Source of the DNA: Dactylonectria macrodidyma
Taxonomy: Eukaryota > Ascomycota > Sordariomycetes > Hypocreales > Nectriaceae
Assembly (NCBI GenBank): GCA_020744425.1
Contig: JAGMUV010000043.1
Location: forward strand, 1 to 64,000
Length of the DNA stretch: 64,000 nucleotides
Direction of reading: 5' to 3'
The notes below the pieces were generated by a model. It had not been told where the DNA came from and made no database searches. It was given only the letters and a program-made list of their open reading frames with translations. Positions within the stretch are counted from its first letter, which is position 1. Every line of letters starts with the position of its first letter. The position numbers were made by a program, and so were the translations under genes. This document shows positions 54,119 to 64,000 of this stretch, in pieces.

Positions 54119-54894
54119 GGTGAGGAGAGGGGCAGCCAAAGCTAGGGAAGTCTGCTTAGTCAAGCCCCTGGGTAAGGCCAAAAACTTGCCCGCCATTCCC
54201 TGTGGCCTGCCCCGTGCGCTTAGTTACGTATCGACCCCACCCTGGGTCCAGCACTCCGGACGCTCCCGTCACAGTCGCCAGCCAGGGATTGGCGAGGACG
54301 GCGAAGTGAACCTGCGGGATATTCCTTGCGGTTATCGTGGGGCTGAAGGGGCTGAAGGGGCTGAAGAGGCTAAAGGCTTGGCGTGCGCTAATTAAGCCGA
54401 TCCCACTTTGCCTTGATCATCCTTACTCAACGAGGCTTCCCCAGCCGCGGTTCCACATTGTTCGGGCAAACAGTGGCGTGGCTAGCGCTTGTAGAGTGCA
54501 TATGTCTCTCGGTCCGGTAGGTTCTAGGCCCAGCCGTAGCAGTCATTCCCTGAATCATATGACAATGCCGGCGTTAGGCAACTGTTTGGGGGTGAGCGCT
54601 GGGCCGGATCGGCGACAACGCAAGATGACGATCGCCATGTCCAGATGCCATTAACATAAGATACTGTACAGTGGGCGACCAGGCAAAGCGGTTTTCTGCT
54701 TGGCAATGCTCATGAGCTGGGAGTGTCTCAAAGCTCGCATTACCTCCTGCTCCTCTCTTTCTTGTTTCTTCCGACCCGCACACCGCTCCGCATCTCTGGT
54801 CATTGCGGCAACTTTGCGATGCCCCATCACAGCGTTCATTTGGAGAACAATTTGCGGGCCCACCGTTCCGTTTACCAGTTGTCTGGTCTCTTAA

Positions 54895-55350
54895 TTGGCC
54901 ATGACAAGACTGGAACTGGCGTTAGCTCCCATGACTGAGTTGAAACAGCTTGGGTGCAGCGAGATGTCGATGCAGAACCAGGAAGCATCCCAAAGGCAAT
55001 GCTTCAAGAAAAAGCTTTGCCCAGATGCCACTAAGCCACGCACGGAACCATTATCCAACCCAGACATTACTAAAGCATGTGCCACTATTCAGAAGGGAAG
55101 CGTCGCAAATGAAGCTAATAACAAGGGATCAATCCTTAAGGCCATCGCGGCACGTCTAGAGGATCAAGACTCGTCCGTTCGACGTACAGCCGTTGATACA
55201 CTAGGCAAGCAAGCAACCTTGCCAGACAAGATCCTCAAGGCCATCGCAGCACGTCTAGAGGATCAAGACTTGCCCGTTCGACGTGCAGCCATTAATACAC
55301 TGGGCAAGCAATCAGGCTTGCCAGACGACACCCTCAAGACCATCACGGCA
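54895..55350 (+). pseudogene. HEAT-repeat fragment
   Basis: The frame contains two nearly identical HEAT-type units (ILKAIAARLEDQDSSVRRTA and ILKAIAARLEDQDLPVRRAA, each followed by x-TLGKQ-x-LPD). These recur in the C-terminal arrays of fungal NACHT/NLR-like proteins. The preceding part (MTELKQLGCSEMSMQNQEAS) has no recognisable domain. The reading breaks at about 55350 where the TmpA-like sequence starts in another frame. It is a piece of a longer HEAT gene fused to an unrelated gene. Confidence 0.6.
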
Positions 55351-56865
55351 TTTCCAGGAGTCCTTGGCTGAGAAGAGCTCTCCCACCGAGGAGAAGACCT
55401 CTGCAGAAGTCATTGCTTCTCCTAAACCTGCGGTCATCAGCCACTCGCGATCCGACTCCTCGGCTTCAAGCCTCACACAAGTCAGCTATACCTCCGAAAA
55501 GTCAGAAGCTACTGTTGTTGAAGAGAGCATCGACCTCGAAGCAGCGCTTCCTGAAAAGAGGCAAAGTAAACGTATGCGGGGTCTCCGACATCGCATCCTC
55601 ATTGTGTATCGCCGCTTGTTCACTCTGGTTGGCATCTTCAATATCGCAGCTGCTCTCGCAGTCATTCTCTCTGGTATCCAAAGAGAATGGCTAGGCACAG
55701 TTCCAGCGATCAACCTCGCCCTTGCCGTTCTTATTCGACAGGACTTCATCATCAACGCCCTATACACGATAACGTGTAGTATACCCAAGTTCTGGCCACT
55801 CGCCATCAGATCTCGGTGTGCCAAGATATTTATCACCTTGGTGGCGTTCACTCTGGCGCTGCAATCAGCGCCGGTGCCTGGCTCCTCGCTTCCAATATTG
55901 GCAATGTTGTGTGCATGACTTCAAAATGCTCTAACTGGGGCCCTCAGTCGCTGGCTGTAACCATCATCTCTTGGATGATTTTGGCTCTCTTCTTCGTCAT
56001 GTTTGTGATGGCGTATCCCTCAGTCCGAAAAGCACACCATGATTTATCTGAGAAAACGCATCGCTTTGTTGGATGGGGCATGCTTGGTCTCTTTTGGGCC
56101 CAAGTGGTTCTTACCCATAATGATACTAAGGACTTAAGCACATCTTTGGGCAGCGCCTGTGTACAGTCAGCCTCATTCTGGCTCCTCACTATTACCACTG
56201 GCAGCATTGCTTTGTCTTGGGTTTTTCTACGAAAGGTACCTGTTCAAGCAGAAGTCCTCTCTGATCACGCCATCAGACTTCATTTTGACTATACAGTCCC
56301 AGTCAATGGGTCATTTACTCGCTTGTCTAAGCATCCTCTGCTCGAGTGGCATGCCTTTGCCACCATCCCAGCCCCAGAGCCTGCAAATAGCCGCCCTAAA
56401 GGCTATTCCCTCATTATCTCGAACGCAGGTGACTGGACTAAGGCAACGATAAAAGAGGAACTGACTCATATTTGGAGTCGTGGAGTTCCTACGTGTGGCG
56501 TTATGCGTATCACTACTCTCTTTAACCGTGTTATCCTGATCGCAACTGGATCTGGCATCGGACCTATGTTAGGCCACATTCAAAGTCCTTCTTGCCCGAT
56601 ACAGCTAATTTGGTCAACATCTCGACCAGAGCAAACGTTTGGAAAGGATCTGTGTAACGATATCAAGGCCCAGATACCTAACGCAGTTATCCATGATACG
56701 AAGAGATTTGGCCGCCCAGATTTAGTCAAGATGGGTTATAATCTTGTGCAAAGTTTCAAGGCGGAGGCTGTGATTATTATTGCAAACGAGAAGGTTACTA
56801 AGAAGGTTGTTTATGGTCTTGAGACTCGGGGTGTTCTTGCATATGGGGCGATTTGGGATAGCTGA
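55351..56865 (+). pseudogene. TmpA/TmpL-like transmembrane flavoprotein with a frameshift
   Basis: The first part (ESLAEKSSPTEEKTSAEVIA, then RMRGLRHRILIVYRRLFTLV) leads into several membrane segments. At about 55830 the frame jumps: RSRCAKI is followed one frame over by YHLGGVHSGAAISAGAWLLA. Further membrane helices and a cytosolic oxidoreductase part follow (HAIRLHFDY..., RVILIATGSGIGPMLGHI, KRFGRPDLVKMGYNLVQ). The GSGIGP motif is the NAD(P)-binding turn. The family (TmpA of Aspergillus, TmpL of Alternaria and Aspergillus) is a set of membrane flavoproteins linked to redox balance and conidiation; the assignment is by remembered resemblance. The start is lost in the HEAT junction, so it is a pseudogene. 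Confidence 0.65.
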
Positions 56866-58690
56866 GGTGGATTATTAAAATGGTTTAAAAGCTTGACTTG
56901 TTGTTGTAGAGATTATAATCATGCGTGATTAAGAATCACATGTAAACTATGACTGAGATGAATTCACCCTTAATACACTAATACAACGCTGGCCTATATA
57001 AAGCGACATTGTACTGGGCGTTTTGATACGTGAAGAACCAGTCTTGGGCCTGGTGCTTAAGACAGGCATTATATGTAACATCACGTGAGAAAGGAGACCT
57101 TATGCTCCCGTCCTCAATTGTAGTCTTAGCTCGTCATCCATCTTTCTACATCTACATGACAACCTCACTTTATGTGACCTCCGCGTTATATTCGCATCAC
57201 GTTTCTAACCTTTGTTTTCTTAATCCCGGCAAGTATTGCACACATATTAGCTATCGACATGCTGGTTCTAACACGAGAAGAAAGTAAAGGATTGAATTTA
57301 ATACTAGCCAGAAACTAGAATCGAGACAAAGCTCGGTTCTTGGACATTTTGAATTTTGAAGAATGCTGGAATAAAGCGACCTGGCGCTTCCAGGAAATGG
57401 AGAGTTATGATATTATAACTTCATTAACGTCAGCGCATATTGCCAACCGGGACCCCTTGAGGAACATCAGGACCTAAGAGAGTTTGCTATGGATTAGGTA
57501 ACCACTAGTATAACCCTGGCCATTTTCAGCCGTTGGTCTGCTGTAGTGACAGTAATGGGAGAGGCATAGCGGAATGCTCGACTATCCGAAGTGGTCGAAG
57601 GGGAGGCCATATCCTCGCAGCTCTGGGCCGGAGTTGGTAGGTAATTACACACGTCGCTCAAGGGTGTTGAAGTAAAGTCCACGGTGTCTTGATCGCTGTC
57701 CGCTGCCAGAGAAGTGGCCGAAAGCGATGCGACAAGTGGGCCAGAATGTTAGTACGTGACTGGCGACTTGTGTTCTTGAGACTTGGACGTGGAGGTACTG
57801 GTAGTCAGCTGAAAGGTAGCCAAAGATTTCGAAGTCTTGGGGATTCCGCCTTCTCATCCTAATGTTCTTCTGTAGTCAGCATATGTGAGAGTCCGCACTT
57901 GGGCATAATGTAGCACGTGCAAAGGTCGTATTTGAACCGCACAATATTCATGCTAGTTCCAGAATAACGGGCATGATGCGATTTCTTGACTGGGCTAGAG
58001 TGAGCGCGAATTTGGACTTGGAAGGTGCCTGCTCGAGAGGAACCTGAAGACAGCCCCTTTCGGCGTGGATGAAGATTCTAATGCTAGAGAAAAATTAGAA
58101 CATGGGTCTGACCTTGAACCTGTCAAACGATATTCCACCCCAGCCGAGGAGGCGTCCCGACCCACTTGGACACCATTGTTATATATATAACTTAGACCTT
58201 CGTCCTCTTGACTTAAGCAGTGATTAAGGCCAATTTGACTCTCTACTACCCTCACATGCATGACATCTTTCCATTTACATCTGACAGAACCAATGATCGG
58301 CTCCACATAATGGATGTGGGCGGAATGCCACATGACGTCGCCGTTCGCGATGTGAAAATCGCTGTCATAGGAATAGAGACAGGCGTACATGAAGAGTAGG
58401 CCTCGCGTGCAAACATCTGACCGCGTAGCAGCTGAGCAAGCCGGACGAGGAAGGTTGGGTTGAAGATGTGGAGGAGGACGGGGATAATTAAGCGTTTGTA
58501 TTGTCAATAAAGACGGTTAACCCATTTGGAGCGGGAATTTGCCCGCAATGGGGGATAAAGCTATTCTGCGCTGGTCTGCTGCGGTCCCGCTGCTCTTGCT
58601 GCTGTTGTCTGCTGTTGTCTGACTTGGATGTAAAAGTACATGGCTCAGTGTACATCTGTACTCTGGGGCGTGAATTTGTGCAGACCCACT
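56866..58690. other. No confident gene
   Basis: A minus-strand stretch at about 57494-57715 reads like coding sequence (DFTSTPLSDVCNYLPTPAQS, SEDMASPSTTSDSRAFRYAS type) but lacks a start and has no domain. Another at 57995-58507 has no recognisable feature. I leave both unassigned. Confidence 0.4.
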
Positions 58691-60673
58691 TCACTTGCTT
58701 GAACGTGCTTTTTTGGGTTTTGCTCCGGTCTCCTCCGCACTATCAAGAATGAAAGAATCGAAATCGAAATTGTTAAGATCACCAGATGTGGGGAAGTTGG
58801 CCACGTCCATGGAGCCGAAGTCCTGGGCCATGTCAGTTACTCGATTAGACAACTACGAGAGAACAAGAGTTACAGTCACGTCAGGGTAGTCCGTGCTGGA
58901 TGTCACGTTCTGGGTCGGGTCAACACGCGGTCGAGGCGCGATGGGAGTAGGTGTAAACGGTGGAGGTGCCGCTGACTGTCTGGTGGGCACAACCTGCGCA
59001 GGACCAGCATTTTCTCCCAGCTTGGCTAAGCTGGCTGAGTTAACAGGACGTCTCGGCCCTGGAGCAGTTTCCGCGGCAGGGGTTGTTCCAGAGTTGAGAT
59101 TCGAGTTCGACTTCTTCTGAGCCGCAGCCTGCGTGGGTGTTATCAGTACGTAAGCACCATAATGTAATCTGACAAGCCATTTACCTTGCTCTTGACGGTC
59201 TTCGGCTCCTTCTTCTTGAGAGAAGCCTTGTTCGACTGCGAAGGAGTTGGCGATGCAGCCTTCGTCGTCTGGGGTGACGAAGTGGTAATTCTTGATTTCG
59301 CGTTATCGTTCGCCTTACTCGGTGCGGATGGCGGAGGCATAGACCGTCGTTGTGGTGGATCCTGGACATGGTCCTCAGTAGCTTGAGGCATCGCGTTTCC
59401 ATTCGGATCGCCTCGCCATTGCATCAGAGGACCGCTCTGGCAAGTCTGCTGTTGCTGGTGGCGTTGTGTCTCTATCGCCACAACTTGCTGCCGGTTTATT
59501 TGACCATTGAACTGTTGGCCAAGGTATGAACTAGGAGGTCGCATCCCACAATCCATCTGCGGTGCAACCATGCTGCCTTCCATGCCGTTCACGCCTGCGT
59601 TGAAAAAATGCGGCGCTAAGCTGGGGTCTATTTGATTGGTTATAAAGTTGATGGAGTTGGGAGAACCCCGAGATTGGGAAATTTTGGGAAGATGGGAGTC
59701 CATGCCTGTGCTGCTTATCCGTCGAGTGCCACATTCCATCTGGTCGGCGGCATTATGCGAAGCTTCTGGTCTTGCCCTTTGCAGAGGAACACCTTGGGAA
59801 GGCCAAGCATTCGGTCCAGCTGGACCTCCCGTGGCCCCTAGACCGACCCGACTACCAGGCGCTTCGTCATTCCCAGGCAGACCACTAGCGTCTTGCCGCG
59901 TGCTTGTAAGCTCTTTCTTATTTTGTTGCTCCATCCACAGCAGCTGAATCTGATACTCTTGCAGGGCCCGATGGCTTCCGCCGCTAGCTTCAGCACCAGG
60001 AGTCCCGGACGCCATGTCACCTGAACCCATCTCGTCGGGGTTGTAGAAAGCCTTGAGAGTGGTCCCGTCAGGACCGTACAGCACCAGCGGGGAATATAGG
60101 GCCTGCGAGTAGCTAGCGTTCGGGTTTGGCTTGTTCTGTTGTTGTGCTTCGTGTTAGCTATACGACCAAACCAGAAGAGTATTGCGAAAGACAAGAGCGT
60201 AGATGACTGACATGGTTCGCTTGACTGCTTCCACCCTTGTCCGTTCGAGCATTGAATATATCCCAGAAGAGGCAGAACCATTCATACAGAAAACAGATGT
60301 CTGGCGACAGGTTGGGAACATTCGGAGCAGGAAGATGCTCTGGGTGATTGGAGTCCAAACCAGGGTCGATGGAGCCATGCCCCAGGTCATTACCTAGCAA
60401 CCCCCCTTTGTTCCCCAGGGAACTGTCACGGCCATGCTTCTGGACCTTGACCTTGGAGTCGCTGTTGAGAATGGCGCACGCGCAGTCAAACATACCGTAG
60501 TGGAGGAAGTAGTGGTAAATGTAAGTGTTCAGCAAGGTTCGGTTGTTGCCATTTACCTGAAGCTGTCTCGGAGCGGTCTTTGGCGCAACTGCGCGGCTAT
60601 TCACCATGGGCATCGAGCCACCACCATCGGAACCGTCCATGGTACACATGTTGGCCATATTGGCGTCGTTCAT
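58691..60673 (-). CDS. som1-like: SOM1/Flo8-like LisH transcriptional regulator, intact
   Basis: Four exons on the minus strand: 60673-60212, 60135-59185, 59128-58880 and 58822-58691. All junctions keep frame (introns GTCAGT, GTAAAT, GTGACT donors; the last intron has branch taactgac and acceptor CCAG), giving 597 residues. The LisH dimerisation motif is at about 45-77 (LLNTYIYHYFLHYGMFDCAC). The middle holds the conserved YGPDGTTLKAFYNPDEMGSG-type block and a Gln/Pro/Ser-rich region. The tail KTVKSK|AAAQKKSNSNLNSG and the C-terminal DFGSMDVANFPTSGDLNNFD, then FDFDSFILD, match the end of fungal SOM1/Flo8 proteins. These act downstream of cAMP-PKA in adhesion, hyphal development and virulence. 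No lesion seen; it is the best-preserved multi-exon host gene here. Confidence 0.85.
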
Positions 60674-62404
60674 TGTTCACAGGACGTTGCAGACGAAGTC
60701 TGCTGAGTCGGAGCAGGTGCGGGCATATGTGAGACGATGTGGATGCAGGTCAGCTTCAACTGCAGTCGGGAGCGCAGATAAAATTGTCAGCATAACTTTC
60801 GCAGACACAAAAAGGCGCCGGGTGCAGATTTAGCGCTAACTGTGGGAGATGGGAGAGAGAGGATAGAGCACTGTATGCTCGGATGAGGGAAATCCTTCTG
60901 GAGGCCGGAAAGATCAGAAGGTGCTGGCGGAGAGATAATATTGTGGGCTTGTGTTTTCCTACAACACGGTGATTAGCTTCTCAGAAGTATTGGGCCCTTT
61001 AGGGCCGATCTGGAGGAGAGAATTACCAACTTGACAAAGCAATACGGACGAAGTGAATTTGCTCTCCGTGGCTAGGAGGAATGTTATTAGTAGCAGCTAC
61101 TGCTGGCTACGTAAGCAAGAGCGGCTACTCGTAGCAAGCGGCTACTAGTGGCTCCTGCTGCTAATTACTAGTAGCCGCCCGTGGCTGCGAGGAATGTTAT
61201 TCTTAGTAGCAGCTACTGCTAGCTACGTCAGCAAGTTGGGCCACGTTGAGGTGCTCTAGTTGCTCGGGGACCGGTTTGAACTGTTTGGGCTTTGTGCAGT
61301 TCTTTGCACTGCGTCCTTGCTGCTGACGGAGACATGTAGGCCCAACCACGGCGCTCACACCTGCCAAGTTCATACACGAGGTTGGAAAGGGATCATCAAA
61401 CTGTGGCGTGTTGTCACGGAATTGAGAAAGGTCTGCGCTGATGTGCACAAGGCCCAATCTCTGTATGGGACCACTCTCACGGCGATCGTGCCGGAGATTC
61501 CGGCTTAAACAAGTAAGAACCTGAGTGGGGTGCGATGATCAGCTCGCATGATGGCCGGCTCTGGTGCTGTTTGTTGGTTGTTGATTGTTGGTTGTTGGTC
61601 CGTATGATCGGTCTTCTAGCTACGAAAGGAAAGGTGCATCACAGAATTCTCGCATAAATTACCGGTAGGCGATGGGAAATTGCGATCCATTTGGTCTGAT
61701 TTGAGGACTGCGCTTGCGCTACAGCCGGATACCGTGCGATCAGGGGAATCTACCCTCTTGGGTTCAGCCAAGAAGTTCAACATCCAAGCGTGACTTCCAC
61801 CGCATAGTCCGCCGTGCAAGAGGTTCATGACCCTGGACTGGTGCCTTCCCAACACACCTCCGAGGCATGGTGTCGGCCCTTCCTGGTGTTGCCTCCGTGC
61901 TCAAGAGACTTCCAGCTCGCCCACCTCCCATCTTGCCCCTCTCAACTTGAGCAGATCGGGTCATCCCGGAGAGTCGTATCGTCCAGTTGTCAGTTGTCTT
62001 GCCCATCGGGCACACCGAACATCCAAGACGCGTGCATGATTGGTCTTCAGATGGCCCCGCAGGGCGGCGTATTGTCCCGTGGGGGGGCTTTGGTCGCTTG
62101 TTCTCAGACTCTATTGGTGAACTCTGGAGCACAGCCACTTATGCAGGCCACTTATTTCAATCACTAGAGTGCTCGTAAAGGTAACGCGAATTCTTATCTG
62201 GTGCCCATTGCCGTTATTAGTGAGAGCCCCGCCCCACAAGTCTTTCAATTAATCCTTCCTGTAACGTACATGATAAGCATGCGGATCAAACAAGCATGCG
62301 GATCAAAAATCATAACCTTCGAAATAGAAATCGCTATAAAAACACAACTAACGATCTAATCAATTAAAATCAACCACTATACTCTTCCCAATATATCCCA
62401 ATAA
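60674..62404. other. Promoter side of the SOM1-like gene and intergenic sequence
   Basis: No further gene supported. A direct repeat of about 52-55 bp (gtggct..gaggaatgttatt...) lies at 61068-61119 and 61181-61235, separated by TAGC/GCTA-rich sequence. TTG/GATT repeats sit near 61570-61600. Confidence 0.45.
61068..61235. repeat. Imperfect ~53-bp direct repeat pair with GCTAC-rich spacer
   Basis: Both copies read GTGGCT-x-GAGGAATGTTATT then AGTAGCAGCTACTGCT and end CAGCAAG/AAGCAAG. AGTAGCAGCTACT is itself a palindrome. Confidence 0.7.
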
Positions 62405-62767
62405 CTACCTACACGTCCTTGCATTATGTCCGGGCTTGCCGCACACTCCACAGCGCCTTTCCTTCGGTCGCGCTGACCCTCCTTGACCACCACTTTTCGA
62501 CGATTCAGCCACTACCTGCGCATTAACATCCATCCGATCAATTGCTTCCCTTCCTTCATCTACTGTCATCACCCCTCTTTTCTGTAGGCGGGTCCTTTTT
62601 GCCCTACGGCGCCGGCTTAGTATCTCATTTGCCTGTCGAAGGTCGCGGTTCTCAGCCCTCAATAAGTCGCCCACCCTAGTTTTGGCCCACCCCTGGCTTT
62701 GGCCCGCTCTATTTAGCCTACATCGCACAACTGGTACATCGACGTAACTAGGTCGCAACAAAGTCAA
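62405..62767 (-). pseudogene. C-terminal remnant of a pogo-type transposase (zinc knuckle)
   Basis: The minus-strand reading has a coiled-coil block (LLRAENRDLRQANEILSRRR), the GVMTVDEGREAIDRMDV block and a terminal CCHC zinc knuckle (CGVCGKPGHNARTC). This is the standard tail of many fungal pogo transposases. The catalytic domain is absent. It lies directly behind the end of the next pogo gene, which has its own different tail, so this is a separate, interrupted element. Confidence 0.7.
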
Positions 62768-62809
62768 ATTAAATGGTAAAAATACAAGGAAAATCGCATT
62801 TGGCGCTCT

Positions 62810-64000
62810 TTAGTCGCTTTCTTCGTCTGCACTTGAATCTCGCTCCATATAGCGTTTTGTTGGTCGCCGATTGCGTCCCGACCGTCGAGCCAGTGCCGGC
62901 TCCTCTTCCGACTCAGAGCTACTCTCCCCCCCCACGATAATGACCTCTTGTACCGCATTTCTTGCCTTCCGAACACGTTGTTGAGGCTCTCGATTAGCTT
63001 GTGCAAGTATCTGCGCAAGGCTTGCAAAGCGCTCGTTCGGATCTTGGACGATTTTGCGACGTTTAGGCGGTTTTGCCTGGGCGAGTTGCACCCGCAAGCG
63101 TTCGATCTCACGGTCCCTTAGTATAACCTCCATCGCAACCTTATCCAACGCCGCAGCGGCTTTTCGAATAGACAGTCGTGAAGTGGGAGAGCCGCTCTTC
63201 TCAGCAAATAGCTTTACGACGTCGCCGCCGCGTTTTGGTGTTGAAATATCCGAGGTGACACGTAGTGGTATAGCTGGCCGTTTAGCCACCACGACCCATC
63301 GAGAATTTAGAGGTTTGGCTACGTTTTTAGGGTATAAGCCTGTCGCCTTCCACCCGGATTGAACGTTTTCCTTTCGAAGACCAATTTCTCGAGCTTTCGC
63401 ATAAAATTCGAGAAAGTTTGCCTTTCCAACCTTTGTCGTATCTGTCAAAGCCGTATGCTCGCCAACTAGCCTACGATAGGCCGTTTTTAAACTGGAAAAG
63501 CAGCCGAGATCCAAGGGCTGGAGGACATGGGAAGTATGAGCAGGGAAAAAGAGTAAGTGAACGTTGTTTAGGTAACACATAGTCATAAATTCGTCCGAGG
63601 TATGACTGCCGTGACCGTCGACGATAAGTAGGCGACTATCGGCTGGGTTCTCAGGTTGCGTTTGGGGTAAAAACACCTTCCCTAGCCACTCGACAGCAAT
63701 ATCATTGCTTGTCCACCCGTTTTCCGAAAAGGTAACATGCCAGCCAGGATGCTTAGCTAGGAAATCCTTCTTGAACCATTGTTCTTGGATACTTTTGGCC
63801 TTGAAGATGACCAGGGGGTTCAAAGCGACCCCGAGCGCCGAGATGCACTCCACAATAGACGTCCAAGTCCGGGCATTTATCGTTTTGACTGGTACCGCGT
63901 TAGGATTCTCCTGCGAGGAGCCGATAACAAGCCCGTTAATGCCTTGGCCCTCCATAATGCCGCCCTCGTCGGCGTTGTACCTCCGCCGGGGAGGGATCCA
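62810..64000 (-). CDS. pogo-type DDE transposase, 5' end beyond the window
   Basis: Open from the window edge. YNADEGGIMEGQG holds the first Asp of the DDE triad, LLIVDGHGSHTSDEFMTMCY the second, and HVLQPLDLGCFSSLKTAYRR the third. A Lys/Arg- and Ser/Glu-rich tail follows (RRSGRNRRPTKRYMERDSSA) and ends EESD at 62810. The enzyme cuts at the inverted repeats of its element and inserts at TA. It is clearly diverged from the pogo copies at 6-11 kb. No lesion in the visible 397 codons; the helix-turn-helix N-terminus lies outside the window. Confidence 0.85.
   Translation of the reverse strand, partial: WIPPRRRYNADEGGIMEGQGINGLVIGSSQENPNAVPVKTINARTWTSIVECISALGVALNPLVIFKAKSIQEQWFKKDFLAKHPGWHVTFSENGWTSNDIAVEWLGKVFLPQTQPENPADSRLLIVDGHGSHTSDEFMTMCYLNNVHLLFFPAHTSHVLQPLDLGCFSSLKTAYRRLVGEHTALTDTTKVGKANFLEFYAKAREIGLRKENVQSGWKATGLYPKNVAKPLNSRWVVVAKRPAIPLRVTSDISTPKRGGDVVKLFAEKSGSPTSRLSIRKAAAALDKVAMEVILRDREIERLRVQLAQAKPPKRRKIVQDPNERFASLAQILAQANREPQQRVRKARNAVQEVIIVGGESSSESEEEPALARRSGRNRRPTKRYMERDSSADEESD

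Noticed and set aside
57995..58507. 170-codon minus-strand frame
   Set aside because: No motif or neighbour context; amino-acid composition looks non-coding.
62405..64000. The zinc-knuckle frame as the last exon of the pogo gene at 62810
   Set aside because: The upstream gene already has its own complete C-terminal tail and stop, and the knuckle frame brings its own coiled-coil block typical of a different pogo subfamily.
1..64000. A Starship giant element with a DUF3435 tyrosine-recombinase captain
   Set aside because: No tyrosine recombinase of that kind was seen on either strand, although the window may lie inside a larger element.

Overview
The window reads as a transposon-rich accessory or subtelomere-like region of a filamentous ascomycete, most likely a Pezizomycotina mould. 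The host genes carry short introns with GTNNGY donors, CTRAY-type branch sites and YAG acceptors. They include recognisable mould families: an FlbA-type RGS regulator, SOM1/Flo8, MYND proteins, a GH32 invertase, a TmpA-like membrane reductase, a patatin and an F-box/ankyrin protein. I cannot name the species.

Layout. 1-2046: degraded CorA-like membrane protein gene. 3045-3287: solo LTR. 3399-11220: mosaic of fragments (ankyrin tail, intact hAT transposon, pogo transposase, broken FlbA-type RGS gene, patatin piece, second pogo piece). 11291-14157: complete Mutator-like element. 14824-16649: invertase gene with one frameshift. 17857-23557: full-length non-LTR retrotransposon with a 13-bp target duplication, sitting just upstream of a multipass membrane protein gene (23676-25463). 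26733-27767: MYND protein. 28185-32730: 3'-truncated Helitron. 33548-37711: second Helitron-type locus, with an OB-fold-like gene divergent from a Rep-less helicase and a 504-bp hAT MITE between them. 38124-38800: 677-bp non-autonomous TIR element. 39254-39799: second MYND protein. 39928-48421: third Helitron-type locus, with an OB-fold-like gene divergent from a large Rep/helicase gene. 50320-52860: F-box plus 24 ankyrin repeats. 54895-56865: HEAT fragment joined to a TmpA-like pseudogene. 58691-60673: intact four-exon SOM1/Flo8-like gene. 62405-64000: two pogo pieces.

The most interesting signal is the repeated pairing of a small putative OB-fold protein gene (minus strand) with a Helitron-type helicase gene (plus strand), seen twice in independent and diverged form. 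This suggests a Helitron lineage that carries its own single-strand-binding accessory protein. In one copy the Rep half is gone, and a hAT MITE now lies between the two start codons and supplies the helicase ATG.

A second theme is contrast. Several host genes carry single-base indels or stops, while most transposon ORFs are open and keep their target duplications. This fits recent transposition into decaying host sequence. Gene models were read by eye, and splice sites were inferred from consensus and reading-frame continuity.
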